Source: Bacteroidales bacterium
Lineage (GTDB): Bacteria > Bacteroidota > Bacteroidia > Bacteroidales > Muribaculaceae
DNA length: 64,000 bases
Assembly (NCBI GenBank): GCA_015061085.1
Contig: SUXG01000008.1
Location: forward strand, 20,517 to 84,516
Direction of reading: 5' to 3'
The notes beneath the pieces are model-generated. The model did not search any database and was not told the DNA's origin. It was given only the letters and a program-made list of their open reading frames with translations. Positions 56,077-63,625 of this stretch are shown piece after piece; positions within the stretch are counted from its first letter, which is position 1, and each line of letters opens with the position of its first letter. Both the position numbers and the translations under genes were made by a program.

Positions 56077-56262
56077 GCTAAAAGTTTTAATAATCAAAGG
56101 CGGAACGTTAAAAGCCGCCTGTAAGGTGGCGTTTTTGTTTATCAAATACGCTTGTGTGACGTATAATATTTTACGGTGCATACCCCCGTGTATTTGCTAT
56201 AATGGCAAATACGAGCCTTTGATTTAAGACTTTTAGCAGCGGGAAAGGTGCACCGTTTTTTT
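56077..56262 (+). ncRNA. candidate structured RNA in the integrative element
   Basis: A closing helix joins GCTAAAAGTTTTAA..ATCAAAGGC (56077-56101) to GCCTTTGATTTAAGACTTTTAGC (56215-56237), 23 pairs with one 2-nt bulge. Inside are GCCGCC/GGTGGC (56114-56130), followed by a T-run, and the perfect hairpin GTATTTGC/GCAAATAC. ACGGTGCA (56173-56180) can also pair with TGCACCGT (56249-56256) outside the closing helix, making a pseudoknot or an alternative fold followed by seven T. No coding frame of merit crosses it. Confidence 0.5.
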
Positions 56263-56290
56263 CGTGCCTAATGCTAAAAAAATAAATCAA

Positions 56291-56655
56291 ATGAGTAACA
56301 AAAACAAAGTGGTAAATTCATTATCTGAATTATTCGTCAAAACGCAAAAAGATTACTATTTCGGTAATATCTCGAAACGGGATTTATTGATGTGTAGGGC
56401 TGACAGGTTGCAGAATTTTCTCGAAACGCTGTCTAAATTCTCAGTACGTGGGAAAATTTCGGGGTTGTGTCGTGTAGTTGATTGTTTTCCAAACATTCAA
56501 AGGACGACGAACAAATAAAGCGTAAAACAATAGAGGCTATAACCGAATTTTCAGAATTATTAGAGTTGATAGCCGTATATTCTGATGATATAGATATATG
56601 GGGCGATTTTACAACCGTGCTAATTGAAAAGATAAATGAAGATTGCAACGAATGA
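56291..56655 (+). pseudogene. small gene split by a -1 frameshift
   Basis: The frame from ATG 56291 (MSNKNKVVNSLSELFVKTQKDYY..) stops at 56518. From about 56485 another frame carries coding-like text to 56655 (SKHSKDDEQIKRKTIEAITEFSELLELIAVYSDD..). A -1 slip on TTTT at 56485-56488 would join them into a product of about 121 residues. Mutation, a sequencing indel or programmed frameshifting are all possible. The second frame's stop overlaps the excisionase-like start by 20 bp. Not recognised. Confidence 0.5.
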
Positions 56656-56956
56656 ACAGCTTTTTGAAGCAATAGAAGCGATAACCCACAGGCTTGACCA
56701 TATCGAACAATTAGCCGTTATTGGTTCAAAAACAATTCTTGACCTGACGGAGGCGGCTATTTTTACGGGGTACAGCGAAAGCCACCTGTATAACTTGACG
56801 AGTAGACGGGAAATCCCCCACTACAAGAAAAACCGCAAACTCTATTTCAAGAAACAGGAACTCGAGGAGTGGCTATTATCGGAAAAAGTAAAGACAAGGC
56901 AGGAAATCGAGCAAGAAGCGACAACATACACGGTTATACGTCGTAAGCGATATTAA
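56636..56956 (+). CDS. excisionase-like helix-turn-helix protein
   Basis: A 106-residue protein. The core TILDLTEAAIFTGYSESHLYNLTSRREIPHYKKNRKLYFKKQELEEWLLS is the HTH_17/MerR-like fold of excisionases. The N-terminal 30 residues are a short coiled coil, common in Bacteroidetes element proteins of this type. It lies 78 bp from the right attachment site, a natural place for a directionality factor working with the integrase. Confidence 0.82.
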   Translation: MKIATNEQLFEAIEAITHRLDHIEQLAVIGSKTILDLTEAAIFTGYSESHLYNLTSRREIPHYKKNRKLYFKKQELEEWLLSEKVKTRQEIEQEATTYTVIRRKRY

Positions 56957-57033
56957 AAAATAAGCACGGAAAACGCTATAAGTGTGCGTAATTCCGTGCG
57001 TATTTTTTATAACACCCTGATTTTCAGGATTTA

Positions 57034-57048
57034 TTGCGGAGTGAGGGG
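57034..57048. repeat. attachment site, right end of integrative element
   Basis: TTGCGGAGTGAGGGG, identical to 49461-49475. It covers the last 12 nt of tRNA-Ser (acceptor and edge of the T-arm), so the tRNA stays intact at this end. Confidence 0.85.
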
Positions 57049-57124
57049 GATTCGAACCCCCGAGCCGCTTGTGACGACTACACGCTTTCCAGGCGTGCCT
57101 CTTCAGCCACTCGAGCACCACTCC
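57037..57124 (-). tRNA. tRNA-Ser (anticodon GGA)
   Basis: An 88-nt tRNA with a long variable arm. Acceptor GGAGTGG/TCACTCC, anticodon loop CTGGAAA, T-arm GGTTCGAATCC. It is the integration target of the neighbouring element. Confidence 0.95.
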
Positions 57125-57147
57125 TTTGTCGATATGAAAAAGCGTTG

Positions 57148-57155
57148 CGAAGATA
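57148..57155 (-). promoter_or_regulatory. -7-like box of tRNA-Ser
   Basis: TATCTTCG on the minus strand, one mismatch from TAnnTTTG, 24 bp upstream of the tRNA. Before the insertion it probably served tRNA-Gly too. Confidence 0.45.
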
Positions 57156-57259
57156 ATGCTTTTATTTGAAATAACAATGTATTTATAATTATTTTTTACT
57201 AATTTTGCCATGTCTTTAAATCTTTAATTGTGTAAAACAAACTTTATAATTTTAACGGC

Positions 57260-57946
57260 ATGAAAACTAAGCACGTTATTTCTTTATTTGTCATATCAGC
57301 TTTTATGGTTGCATGTGGTGGAAATGCAAAGAAAGCTAATGATGCAGAACTTTTTAAAGGCGCTCGCAATGATGCTGAAAAGGTGGCTATCGCAATGAAA
57401 AATTATACGCCGGATTCTGTGGCGCGATTTATTTGTAATACTTGTCTGGGTTTTAATAAGGGTGTGTCAATAGATACTTTACAGAGTGCGGTCCTCTATG
57501 CCTATGAAAATTACAAGGAGCAGGATTTGATTAAATTTAGTGAAGAGTTTGATAATTTTACATCGACATTGCCATTGGCTGAGAAAATGAAAATTTTGTC
57601 GTTGGCGGCATTGACAGATCCTGACGGATTAGGGTATAAATTGGGCTTGGAATATGCTGTGCAAATTAGAGATGAAAAATTGACGTTAGAGCATATTGAT
57701 CGGAATATTAATGAATTAAAGGCTTCGTTGGGAGAAGACTCAGAGACATTCTTGAGAGTACTAAATGGTCTTAGTGTGGCATTGTCGATGCCGGAATTTA
57801 GTGATCTTCCTAAAGATATAATTGAAAAATATGGTACTGCACCTAAGATAAAAGTTAAAAAGGCTGTTGAAATTACATCTTCTGAGTCAGATGTTATAGA
57901 AGAGGAGTCTTTGAGCGTTTCTGATACAACCACTTTAAATCAATGA
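57260..57946 (+). CDS. lipoprotein of unknown function
   Basis: A 228-residue lipoprotein (MKTKHVISLFVISAFMVAC). The rest is largely helical with an acidic, Ser/Thr-rich tail. Not recognised. The ATG of the polyprenyl synthase gene overlaps its stop codon, and this three-gene group (lipoprotein, polyprenyl synthase, TatD) looks like one operon. Confidence 0.7.
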   Translation: MKTKHVISLFVISAFMVACGGNAKKANDAELFKGARNDAEKVAIAMKNYTPDSVARFICNTCLGFNKGVSIDTLQSAVLYAYENYKEQDLIKFSEEFDNFTSTLPLAEKMKILSLAALTDPDGLGYKLGLEYAVQIRDEKLTLEHIDRNINELKASLGEDSETFLRVLNGLSVALSMPEFSDLPKDIIEKYGTAPKIKVKKAVEITSSESDVIEEESLSVSDTTTLNQ

Positions 57947-58917
57947 TTATGAAAACAATAGTAGAATACTCACAGATAATAGAAGAGGCAATAAAATCGC
58001 TTAATCTTCCGATTGAAAGATTGGGAGGACTTTATTCTCCAATAGTTTATGGTATGTCGGAAGGAGGCAAACGTCTTCGACCGGTGTTGGCATTAATGGC
58101 TTGCGAAGCATTTGGTAAGTCGTATGAAGAATCCGTTAAAGCAGGAGTTGCTTTAGAGATGTATCATAATTTTACATTGCTTCATGATGACGTGATGGAT
58201 AATTCCGATATGCGTCGTGGGCGTCCGACTGTGCATCGTAAATGGGATGCAAATACAGCGATTTTATCAGGTGATACGATGTTGACTCTTGCTACTAAAT
58301 TGGTTATGAATGTGGATGATTCTATTTTGAGAGATGTGCTTGATACATTCAATCAGATGTCGATTGATGTATTTGAGGGGCAGCAGATGGATATGGATTT
58401 TGAAAGCAGAGATGATGTGAGTCTTGATGAATATATGACCATGATTACAGGCAAGACGTCGGCTCTTTTGGGTTGTGCGGCAAAAATTGGTGCGATTGTG
58501 GCGGGATGTTCAAAGCAAGATGCAGAGTCAATGTATCGGTTTGGTGTTGCTTTGGGTTTGGCTTTTCAAATTCAGGATGATTACCTCGATGTCTATGGTG
58601 ATGAAGCGACATTCGGAAAACCTATCGGAGGAGATATTCTCAATAATAAAAAGACATTTTTGATGCTGTCGGCATTGCAAGCAGATGCAGAAGGCGATAA
58701 CAAACTATCTCAGACTATGCAGATGTCGCCATCGGTTGCAAAAATTGATGCCGTTAGAGAGATATATAATAGTCTTGGAATTCCTGAAATATGCAGAAAA
58801 GCAATAGTCGAATTCAGCAAAGAGGCGAATGATATGATTCAATCGACATCAATGTGTGAAGAAGGCAAGACAATGTTTAAGAATCTCGTAGAAAATCTTG
58901 TTGGTAGAACACGATGA
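57943..58917 (+). CDS. polyprenyl (isoprenyl) diphosphate synthase
   Basis: A 324-residue trans-prenyltransferase that elongates prenyl diphosphates for quinones or carriers. The first Asp-rich motif is LLHDDVMDNSDMRRGRPT and the second is FQIQDDYLDVYGD. GGKRLRPVL is the conserved start of the fold. Small residues before the first motif do not allow a safe chain-length call. An in-frame ATG at 57949 is an alternative start. ATGA overlaps couple it to both neighbours. Confidence 0.93.
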   Translation: MIMKTIVEYSQIIEEAIKSLNLPIERLGGLYSPIVYGMSEGGKRLRPVLALMACEAFGKSYEESVKAGVALEMYHNFTLLHDDVMDNSDMRRGRPTVHRKWDANTAILSGDTMLTLATKLVMNVDDSILRDVLDTFNQMSIDVFEGQQMDMDFESRDDVSLDEYMTMITGKTSALLGCAAKIGAIVAGCSKQDAESMYRFGVALGLAFQIQDDYLDVYGDEATFGKPIGGDILNNKKTFLMLSALQADAEGDNKLSQTMQMSPSVAKIDAVREIYNSLGIPEICRKAIVEFSKEANDMIQSTSMCEEGKTMFKNLVENLVGRTR

Positions 58918-59690
58918 AATATATTGATACTCATACACATTTGTATCTATCAGAGGATTTTTCTAACGAGTCAGATTCGGTTGTGCGCTCCGCGATTGCA
59001 GCCGGAGTGGAACGTATGATTTTTCCGAATGTGGATTTATCAACGATTGACCCGATGATGGATTTGCATGCAAAATTTGCGAACAATACATTTGTTGCAT
59101 TTGGCTTGCATCCGACTGAAGTCAAGGAAAATTGGCAAGAAGCATTAGAGCAAATATGCCCTCTTTTTGAGAAGCATAAATGTGTCGCTGTCGGTGAAAT
59201 CGGTATAGACTTGTATTGGGATAAGACATTTAGAGAAGAGCAAATTAGTGCGCTGAATGTTCAATTTGGATGGGCTGAAGCTCTGTCTTTGCCTGTTATT
59301 TTGCATTGCAGAGATGGCCTTGATGAGGTGTTGGAAGTAATTGACAATTATAAAGGAAACGTGCCTCAAATAGTTTTTCATAGTTTTGGAGGCAATGTTG
59401 TTGATGTTGAGAGAATTAAAAAGTCGGGCGACTTCTATTTCGGAATAAATGGCGTAGTCACATTTAAGAATGCACAAGATTTGCGTGATGCGTTGCCGAG
59501 TATAGGGCTTGACAGAATCCTGTTAGAAACAGACTCGCCTTATCTGGCTCCGGTGCCATATCGAGGTAAACGCAATGAGAGCAGCTATATTCCGATAATT
59601 GCAAAGAAAGTAGCAGAGGTGCTTGGCGTTTCAGAAGAAGTTGTTGCGACTGTGACAACTGCAAATGCTGAGTCTTTCTTTAATTTGTAG
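58914..59690 (+). CDS. TatD family metal-dependent DNase
   Basis: A 258-residue TIM-barrel hydrolase. The metal ligands are visible: IDTHTHLYL at the N-terminus, AVGEIGIDLYW, VILHCRDGLDEV, IVFHSFGG and LLETDSPYLAPVPYRGKRNE. TatD proteins are 3'-5' exonucleases acting in DNA repair; a D-tyrosyl-tRNA deacylase role is claimed for some. It overlaps the prenyl synthase gene by 4 bp. Confidence 0.93.
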   Translation: MKYIDTHTHLYLSEDFSNESDSVVRSAIAAGVERMIFPNVDLSTIDPMMDLHAKFANNTFVAFGLHPTEVKENWQEALEQICPLFEKHKCVAVGEIGIDLYWDKTFREEQISALNVQFGWAEALSLPVILHCRDGLDEVLEVIDNYKGNVPQIVFHSFGGNVVDVERIKKSGDFYFGINGVVTFKNAQDLRDALPSIGLDRILLETDSPYLAPVPYRGKRNESSYIPIIAKKVAEVLGVSEEVVATVTTANAESFFNL

Positions 59691-59950
59691 TTCATAAAAT
59701 ATCAGCAGATTATTTTGAATTGGAGATTAAAGAGTCGGATTACTCATTAATTTAAAAAAAAGATAGATGTTGTCTTAATGGAGATAAGTATGACATTTTG
59801 TTGTGTTGGGATAATCAAAATAGAATAAATCAAGCAAAACAGAAAAATAAAGGCATTTGTGTAAACTTGCATAATGCTTTTTGAAATAATGTTTTTGGTA
59901 AGTGTGAACAAATTTGCTGATTAATATTTGGTTAAGATATGGCAATTTGC

Positions 59951-59958
59951 TATCTTTG
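59951..59958 (+). promoter_or_regulatory. -7 box of the asparaginase gene
   Basis: TATCTTTG, 33 bp before the ATG at 59992. The 260-bp gap upstream shows nothing else. Confidence 0.65.
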
Positions 59959-59991
59959 TGACATTATTCGAAATTTAAACTTTTGGACCAC

Positions 59992-61026
59992 ATGAAAGCT
60001 CGGAAGAAAATTCTTATCATATATACAGGCGGAACAATCGGTATGATTGAAAATCCGGAGTCGCATGCTTTAGAGCCATTCGATTTTGACCATTTGATAG
60101 ACAATGTGCCTAAAATTAGAATGCTTGATTATGAGATAAGCAACTTCCAATTTTCCAAGCCAATCGATTCGTCTGCGATGAATCCGTCGCATTGGGCTGA
60201 AATAGCAGCAGTTATAGAGAAAAATTATGACAATATCGATGGCTTTGTCGTATTGCATGGTACAGACACTATGGCATATACGGCATCGGCATTGAGCTTT
60301 ATGTTGGAAAATCTTGACAAACCGGTGATTGTCACAGGTTCTCAACTCCCAATAGGCGAGGTGCGTACTGATGGCGAAGAAAATCTGATTACAGCGCTTC
60401 AAATTGCCGCGGCAGAAGATGAAAACGGCAGACCGATGGTGAGAGAGGTTGCCATACTTTTTGAGAACTATCTTTGGAGAGGTAATCGAAGCACAAAGTA
60501 TAGCGCAGACAATTTTAACGCTTTCAAATCAAATAATTATCCGGAATTAGCTCGTATCGGTCTTGATATTAATTTCAAGAAACAATATCTATTGCGAACC
60601 GAAAAGAAAGGAAGCCTAAACGTTAAGTACGATATGGATACAAACGTTTTGTTCCTAAACATCTTCCCCGGTATAAGAAAGGATCTTGTGAGCTATATAT
60701 TAAATGCGCCGGGTATAAAAGGTGTTGTCCTCAAATCGTTTGGCGCCGGCAATGCACCTAACGAATCGTGGTTCTTGGATACAATTCGTGACACAATCAA
60801 TCGTGGCATTATCGTTGTAAATATTACTCAATGCACAAACGGTTGTGTAATGCCGATGAGATACATGACCGGAAAAGAATTGTCTGATGCGGGATGTATT
60901 TCGGGCTATGACCTTACAAGCGAAGCCGCTATAACTAAACTTATGCATCTATTAGGTCAGGGACTACCAACCGAAGAAGTGAAAAGACTCATGACGACTT
61001 CCCTTTGTGGCGAAATGACCATTTAA
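59992..61026 (+). CDS. ansA: type I L-asparaginase
   Basis: A 344-residue cytosolic amidohydrolase, asparagine to aspartate and ammonia. The nucleophile Thr is in LIIYTGGTIGMIE and the second threonine-aspartate pair in VVLHGTDTMAYTASAL; VTGSQLPIGEVRTD is the family strand. Without a signal peptide it is the cytosolic, low-affinity type. I use the ATG at 59992 and not an in-frame TTG three codons earlier. Confidence 0.95.
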   Translation: MKARKKILIIYTGGTIGMIENPESHALEPFDFDHLIDNVPKIRMLDYEISNFQFSKPIDSSAMNPSHWAEIAAVIEKNYDNIDGFVVLHGTDTMAYTASALSFMLENLDKPVIVTGSQLPIGEVRTDGEENLITALQIAAAEDENGRPMVREVAILFENYLWRGNRSTKYSADNFNAFKSNNYPELARIGLDINFKKQYLLRTEKKGSLNVKYDMDTNVLFLNIFPGIRKDLVSYILNAPGIKGVVLKSFGAGNAPNESWFLDTIRDTINRGIIVVNITQCTNGCVMPMRYMTGKELSDAGCISGYDLTSEAAITKLMHLLGQGLPTEEVKRLMTTSLCGEMTI

Positions 61027-61050
61027 TCATAATTAGAATATAAGCAAAAG

Positions 61051-61086
61051 GCAATGCAAGATTATTTCTCTGCATTGCTTTTTTTA
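61051..61086 (+). terminator. intrinsic terminator after ansA
   Basis: GCAATGCA pairs with TGCATTGC, followed by eight T. Confidence 0.85.
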
Positions 61087-61162
61087 TGTAGTATATTTAA
61101 TATAGTTTGCCGACCTTGGTGATTATTATTACCATCCCAACGAGCTTTCTGTGTGGTGCAAA

Positions 61163-61315
61163 ATACACTTTTTTGACCGAAAAAACAATATATTGATACA
61201 CTTTTTTGACCGAATAATCCTAAATTCAATACACTTTTCCTAGTGAATAAGTGGTGCTTTGATACATTTTTTCAACCGAATAAGCCGAAATTTATTGCAC
61301 TTTTCACAGTGAATG
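61163..61315. mobile_element. 33-bp-period repeat array, IS21-type end remnant (inferred)
   Basis: The word ATACACTTTTTTGACCGAA and variants recur at 61163, 61196, 61229, 61262 and 61295, exactly 33 bp apart. Multiple transposase-binding repeats of this kind mark the ends of IS21-family elements. No istA or istB gene is in the window, so this would be a relic. The gap 61316-61460 shows no gene. Confidence 0.45.
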
Positions 61316-61460
61316 CAACTTAATTATTAAGGGCGTAGGTCAATAATTGCTCCTAAAAAGTTCCGGCGGAAACAACTCCGACTCGGCAAAACTATTTTCG
61401 CCACCTAAGCTAGAAAACAAAAAAAGAAATAAAGGCTATTGGTTCTGAAATCCTATAAAC

Positions 61461-61492
61461 AAAAAAGCATCGGTTAAAACCCGATGCTTTTC
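61461..61492 (-). terminator. terminator of the gene at 61494
   Basis: AAAAGCATCGG pairs with CCGATGCTTTT; read on the minus strand it is followed by TTGTTT. Confidence 0.75.
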
Positions 61493-61493
61493 A

Positions 61494-61970
61494 TTATTGT
61501 TTATCAAATATACTTATAACAGGAACCGTTTTCTGCATTTCCATTTTGGTTTGATATTGGTATGTACCAATATGTCTAGCGACTTGACCTGATTTTACTT
61601 CTACAATTTGGTCATCATAGAAATGAGTATTTTCATCACCTATTAGCAAAACAAGAGTACCATAATATGTTGTTCTGCCGTATTCTGTTTCTCCTGAATG
61701 AGCTAATGCAACATTACTTGCTAATACTTGCATTACTTCAAATGATGGTGCTGAAAATTCATCACCAGGTTCATCGAATAAGTTCAATCCAGGAACATGA
61801 TTTGCTGTTTCTTCAGTAACTGTGTCTGTTGTAGTCATAGCTTTGCTTATTACTACTAACGAAAGGATTGTCAAAATACAGCCTGCGACCAATCCTAATA
61901 AAAATACAACCCATTTTTTTATGATGTTATTATTTAGATAGTTATTATATTGCAAAGGTAGTGATAACAT
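61494..61970 (-). CDS. single-pass membrane protein of unknown function
   Basis: A 158-residue protein with one helix near the N-terminus (KKWVVFLLGLVAGCILTILSLVVISKAM) and a soluble outside part (NLFDEPGDEFSAPSFEVMQVLASNVALA..). This C-terminal domain is seen in Bacteroidetes accessory regions but I do not know a function. The start is uncertain: a -7 box (TACCTTTG, 61953-61960) lies downstream of the ATG at 61970, so translation might begin later at a non-ATG codon. Confidence 0.6.
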   Translation of the reverse strand: MLSLPLQYNNYLNNNIIKKWVVFLLGLVAGCILTILSLVVISKAMTTTDTVTEETANHVPGLNLFDEPGDEFSAPSFEVMQVLASNVALAHSGETEYGRTTYYGTLVLLIGDENTHFYDDQIVEVKSGQVARHIGTYQYQTKMEMQKTVPVISIFDKQ

Positions 61971-62000
61971 TGCAATATACGATACGTTACACAAATAAAA

Positions 62001-62333
62001 ATGTCTTTTACGCATAGAGAATGTTGCTGTACGTTAGCGATATACAAGTTGGGTTGCAAGCATAAGTTAAGCGAACTTGACTTACTGCATTCATATGCGC
62101 GACAGTTCGCTCGACATATCGTTGACGAATGTTATGACCTTGACAAAATGTTGGGTAATCTTTCATATTACTTCGACTACGATGCTTTCGCTCGCGATTT
62201 GTTTATGTGCAATTACCATTTCGATAATGGTTATGTTTTCATAGATAAATCTATCACAAGCAACACTAAAAAAGGTCTCTTTGGAGTCTCTTTGGAGGCC
62301 TTTTTTGCTGTTTGTTGGAACTTTTTTGTTTGA
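62001..62333 (+). pseudogene. fragment of an ArdA-like antirestriction protein
   Basis: An open frame of 110 codons whose residues about 25-78 (LDLLHSYARQFARHIVDECYDLDKMLGNLSYYFDYDAFARDLFMCNYHF..GYVF) resemble the C-terminal half of ArdA. The N-terminal half is missing, and a terminator (62268-62306) lies inside the end of the frame. I read it as a decayed gene of a former mobile element. ArdA proteins mimic DNA and block type I restriction; this remnant is unlikely to be active. Confidence 0.5.
62268..62306 (+). terminator. intrinsic terminator
   Basis: AAAAAAGGTCTC pairs with GAGGCCTTTTTT with one wobble. Confidence 0.7.
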
Positions 62334-62336
62334 AAA

Positions 62337-62381
62337 TTTGTTTATGTGATACAAATGTTATATATTTGCACTACAAATATA
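62337..62381 (+). promoter_or_regulatory. promoter and operator of the toxin-antitoxin operon
   Basis: TTTG (62337-62340) and TATATTTG (62361-62368), 20 bp apart. TATATTTG is the left arm of an inverted repeat with CAAATATA (62374-62381), so a dimeric antitoxin bound here would cover the -7 box. Confidence 0.7.
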
Positions 62382-62396
62382 ATAGATTATATAACT

Positions 62397-62642
62397 ATGG
62401 CTATCGTAATCGAAAGAAAACAAACTGCTTTTAGACTAAGCACAAGTTTACTAAATAAGTTAAGAGAGGCTGCTGAGAGAGAAAATCGCAGTTTGAACAA
62501 CTATGTCGAAAGTGTTTTGATGGACGCTGTAAATAGTAATCCAAACAAATTAACTTTGGCTGCAATGAAAGAAGCTCGTGAAAATCGCGACTTGGAAACT
62601 TTAGATGTAAACAATCTTGAATCGGTAGTTGCGTCATTGTAG
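62397..62642 (+). CDS. antitoxin of a YafQ-type toxin-antitoxin pair
   Basis: An 81-residue protein. QTAFRLSTSLLNKLREAAERENRSLNNYVESVLMDAV is a ribbon-helix-helix-like DNA-binding core. The C-terminal 30 residues probably wrap the toxin. I use the ATG at 62397, which follows the promoter. The toxin ATG is 4 bp after its stop codon. Confidence 0.82.
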   Translation: MAIVIERKQTAFRLSTSLLNKLREAAERENRSLNNYVESVLMDAVNSNPNKLTLAAMKEARENRDLETLDVNNLESVVASL

Positions 62643-62646
62643 GAGT

Positions 62647-62916
62647 ATGTTTACACTGAAAATGACCGGGCAGTTTAAGAAAGACCTTAAACGCATTCAA
62701 AACAATTCGAAAAAGATAGAGTATCTTAAAGTTGTTCTTACTTCTCTACAAGAAACAGGCGTGGTACCAGAAAATTATAATCCACACAAATTGACAGGCA
62801 ATTATAATGGATTTATGGAATGCCATGTCGAAAATGACTTGTTACTGATTTGGCTCGACGAAGAAGAAAACATCATCAAACTTGTTCGCCTTGGTAGCCA
62901 TTCTGAATTATTCTGA
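62647..62916 (+). CDS. YafQ/RelE-superfamily mRNA interferase toxin
   Basis: An 89-residue toxin. FTLKMTGQFKKDLKRIQNN is the N-terminal helix and NPHKLTGNYNGFMECHVENDLLLIWLDEE..IKLVRLGSHSELF is the YafQ C-terminal core with the His of GSHSELF and the His of PHKLTG in place. YafQ-type toxins cut mRNA on the ribosome. The ATG at 62647 follows a good ribosome site (TAGGAG). The pair appears intact and probably active. Confidence 0.88.
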   Translation: MFTLKMTGQFKKDLKRIQNNSKKIEYLKVVLTSLQETGVVPENYNPHKLTGNYNGFMECHVENDLLLIWLDEEENIIKLVRLGSHSELF

Positions 62917-63021
62917 TAATATAATCAAATATTATATATCAAAAGCCTATCCGAAGATGGCCTCTTTGCTGTTCTATTTCTAAATTACGCTACATGTAGC
63001 ACTTTTGCGAATGAGAGATAA

Positions 63022-63525
63022 TTAGTAGCGGTTCTTTATTGTATATTTGTAATTTCTGTCAATATATCTTTCAACAAGAATGGAATATCCTCTACGAATA
63101 GGTTCATTATAGATTAAATTTCCCATCAAATGCGAACGCTCTTGCTGACGGAAGTTTAGTCGAGCATTTCTTAATTCCAAATCCATTGCATAGTATTTTT
63201 GGATTGTGTCAAAATATTTACGACCTTTTACATTCCATCGTTTGGCACTTTGGAATAGATACGAATCCTCTACATAATCCAAATAATTCTTTATTGTGTT
63301 ATATGATGGTTTTTGCTCCATAAGTGAGCTGGCAGTATTGGCAAGTTTATTAGGATTTGTCAATGAACCAACGGCAGATGAGAGAGCATCTACCAATGTG
63401 CTCAGTATATTGTCATCTTTAAGGTGGTAACGTTCTACAATATCTTTAATATACACATTAGTAAAAAGACCTTGCAGGTATTTGCGCTTTTCCTTCTCAT
63501 TTGATTCTAAAACGGCTAAAGGCAT
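63022..63525 (-). pseudogene. truncated DUF4143 AAA-type ATPase
   Basis: A 167-residue fragment. KYLQGLFTNVYIKDIVERYHLKDDNIL..NTIKNYLDYVEDSYLFQSAKRWNVKGRKYFDTIQKYYAMDLELRN is the middle of the DUF4143 domain of Bacteroidetes AAA ATPases (usually about 380-450 aa). The P-loop half is gone. Coding-like sequence continues upstream without an ATG to about 63615 (KIFELFFINALEERGMPLAVLE). The C-terminus diverges after NEPIRRGYS. It is a remnant. Confidence 0.75.
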
Positions 63526-63567
63526 ACCACGCTCTTCTAAAGCGTTAATAAAAAATAATTCGAAAAT

Positions 63568-63599
63568 TTTGTGCGAGTAAACTTTTTTAGTTAACTTTG
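63568..63599 (+). promoter_or_regulatory. promoter of the small membrane protein gene
   Basis: TTTG (63568-63571) and TAACTTTG (63592-63599), 20 bp apart, 26 bp before the ATG at 63626. Confidence 0.65.
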
Positions 63600-63625
63600 A
63601 TGCTGTATTTTATGATGTATATCCT

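Larger units (their letters stand above)
49461..57048. mobile_element. 7.6-kb integrative element in tRNA-Ser, satellite-like
   Basis: Bounded by a 15-bp direct repeat that includes the 3' end of tRNA-Ser(GGA). It encodes a tyrosine integrase at the left end, an excisionase-like protein at the right end, and about a dozen small genes between them, all on the plus strand. Two transcription units are separated by terminators at 51364 and 55727. Codon choice (GCG, ACG, GGG, CGA) differs from the host genes on both sides. No structural phage, large terminase, relaxase or transfer gene is present. A TerS-like protein and a DUF4373 replication-type protein are consistent with a phage-inducible island; this is inference. 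Confidence 0.85.

Noticed and set aside
56042..56227. 61-codon ORF
   Set aside because: It runs through the hairpins of the candidate RNA, has no ribosome site and no protein-like composition.
56042..56290. Retron-like msr/msd RNA
   Set aside because: The inverted-repeat-bounded RNA recalls a retron, but no reverse transcriptase gene exists in the element and the downstream ORFs are too short.
61163..61315. CRISPR array
   Set aside because: The 33-bp period consists of contiguous degenerate copies without unique spacers; no cas genes in the window.
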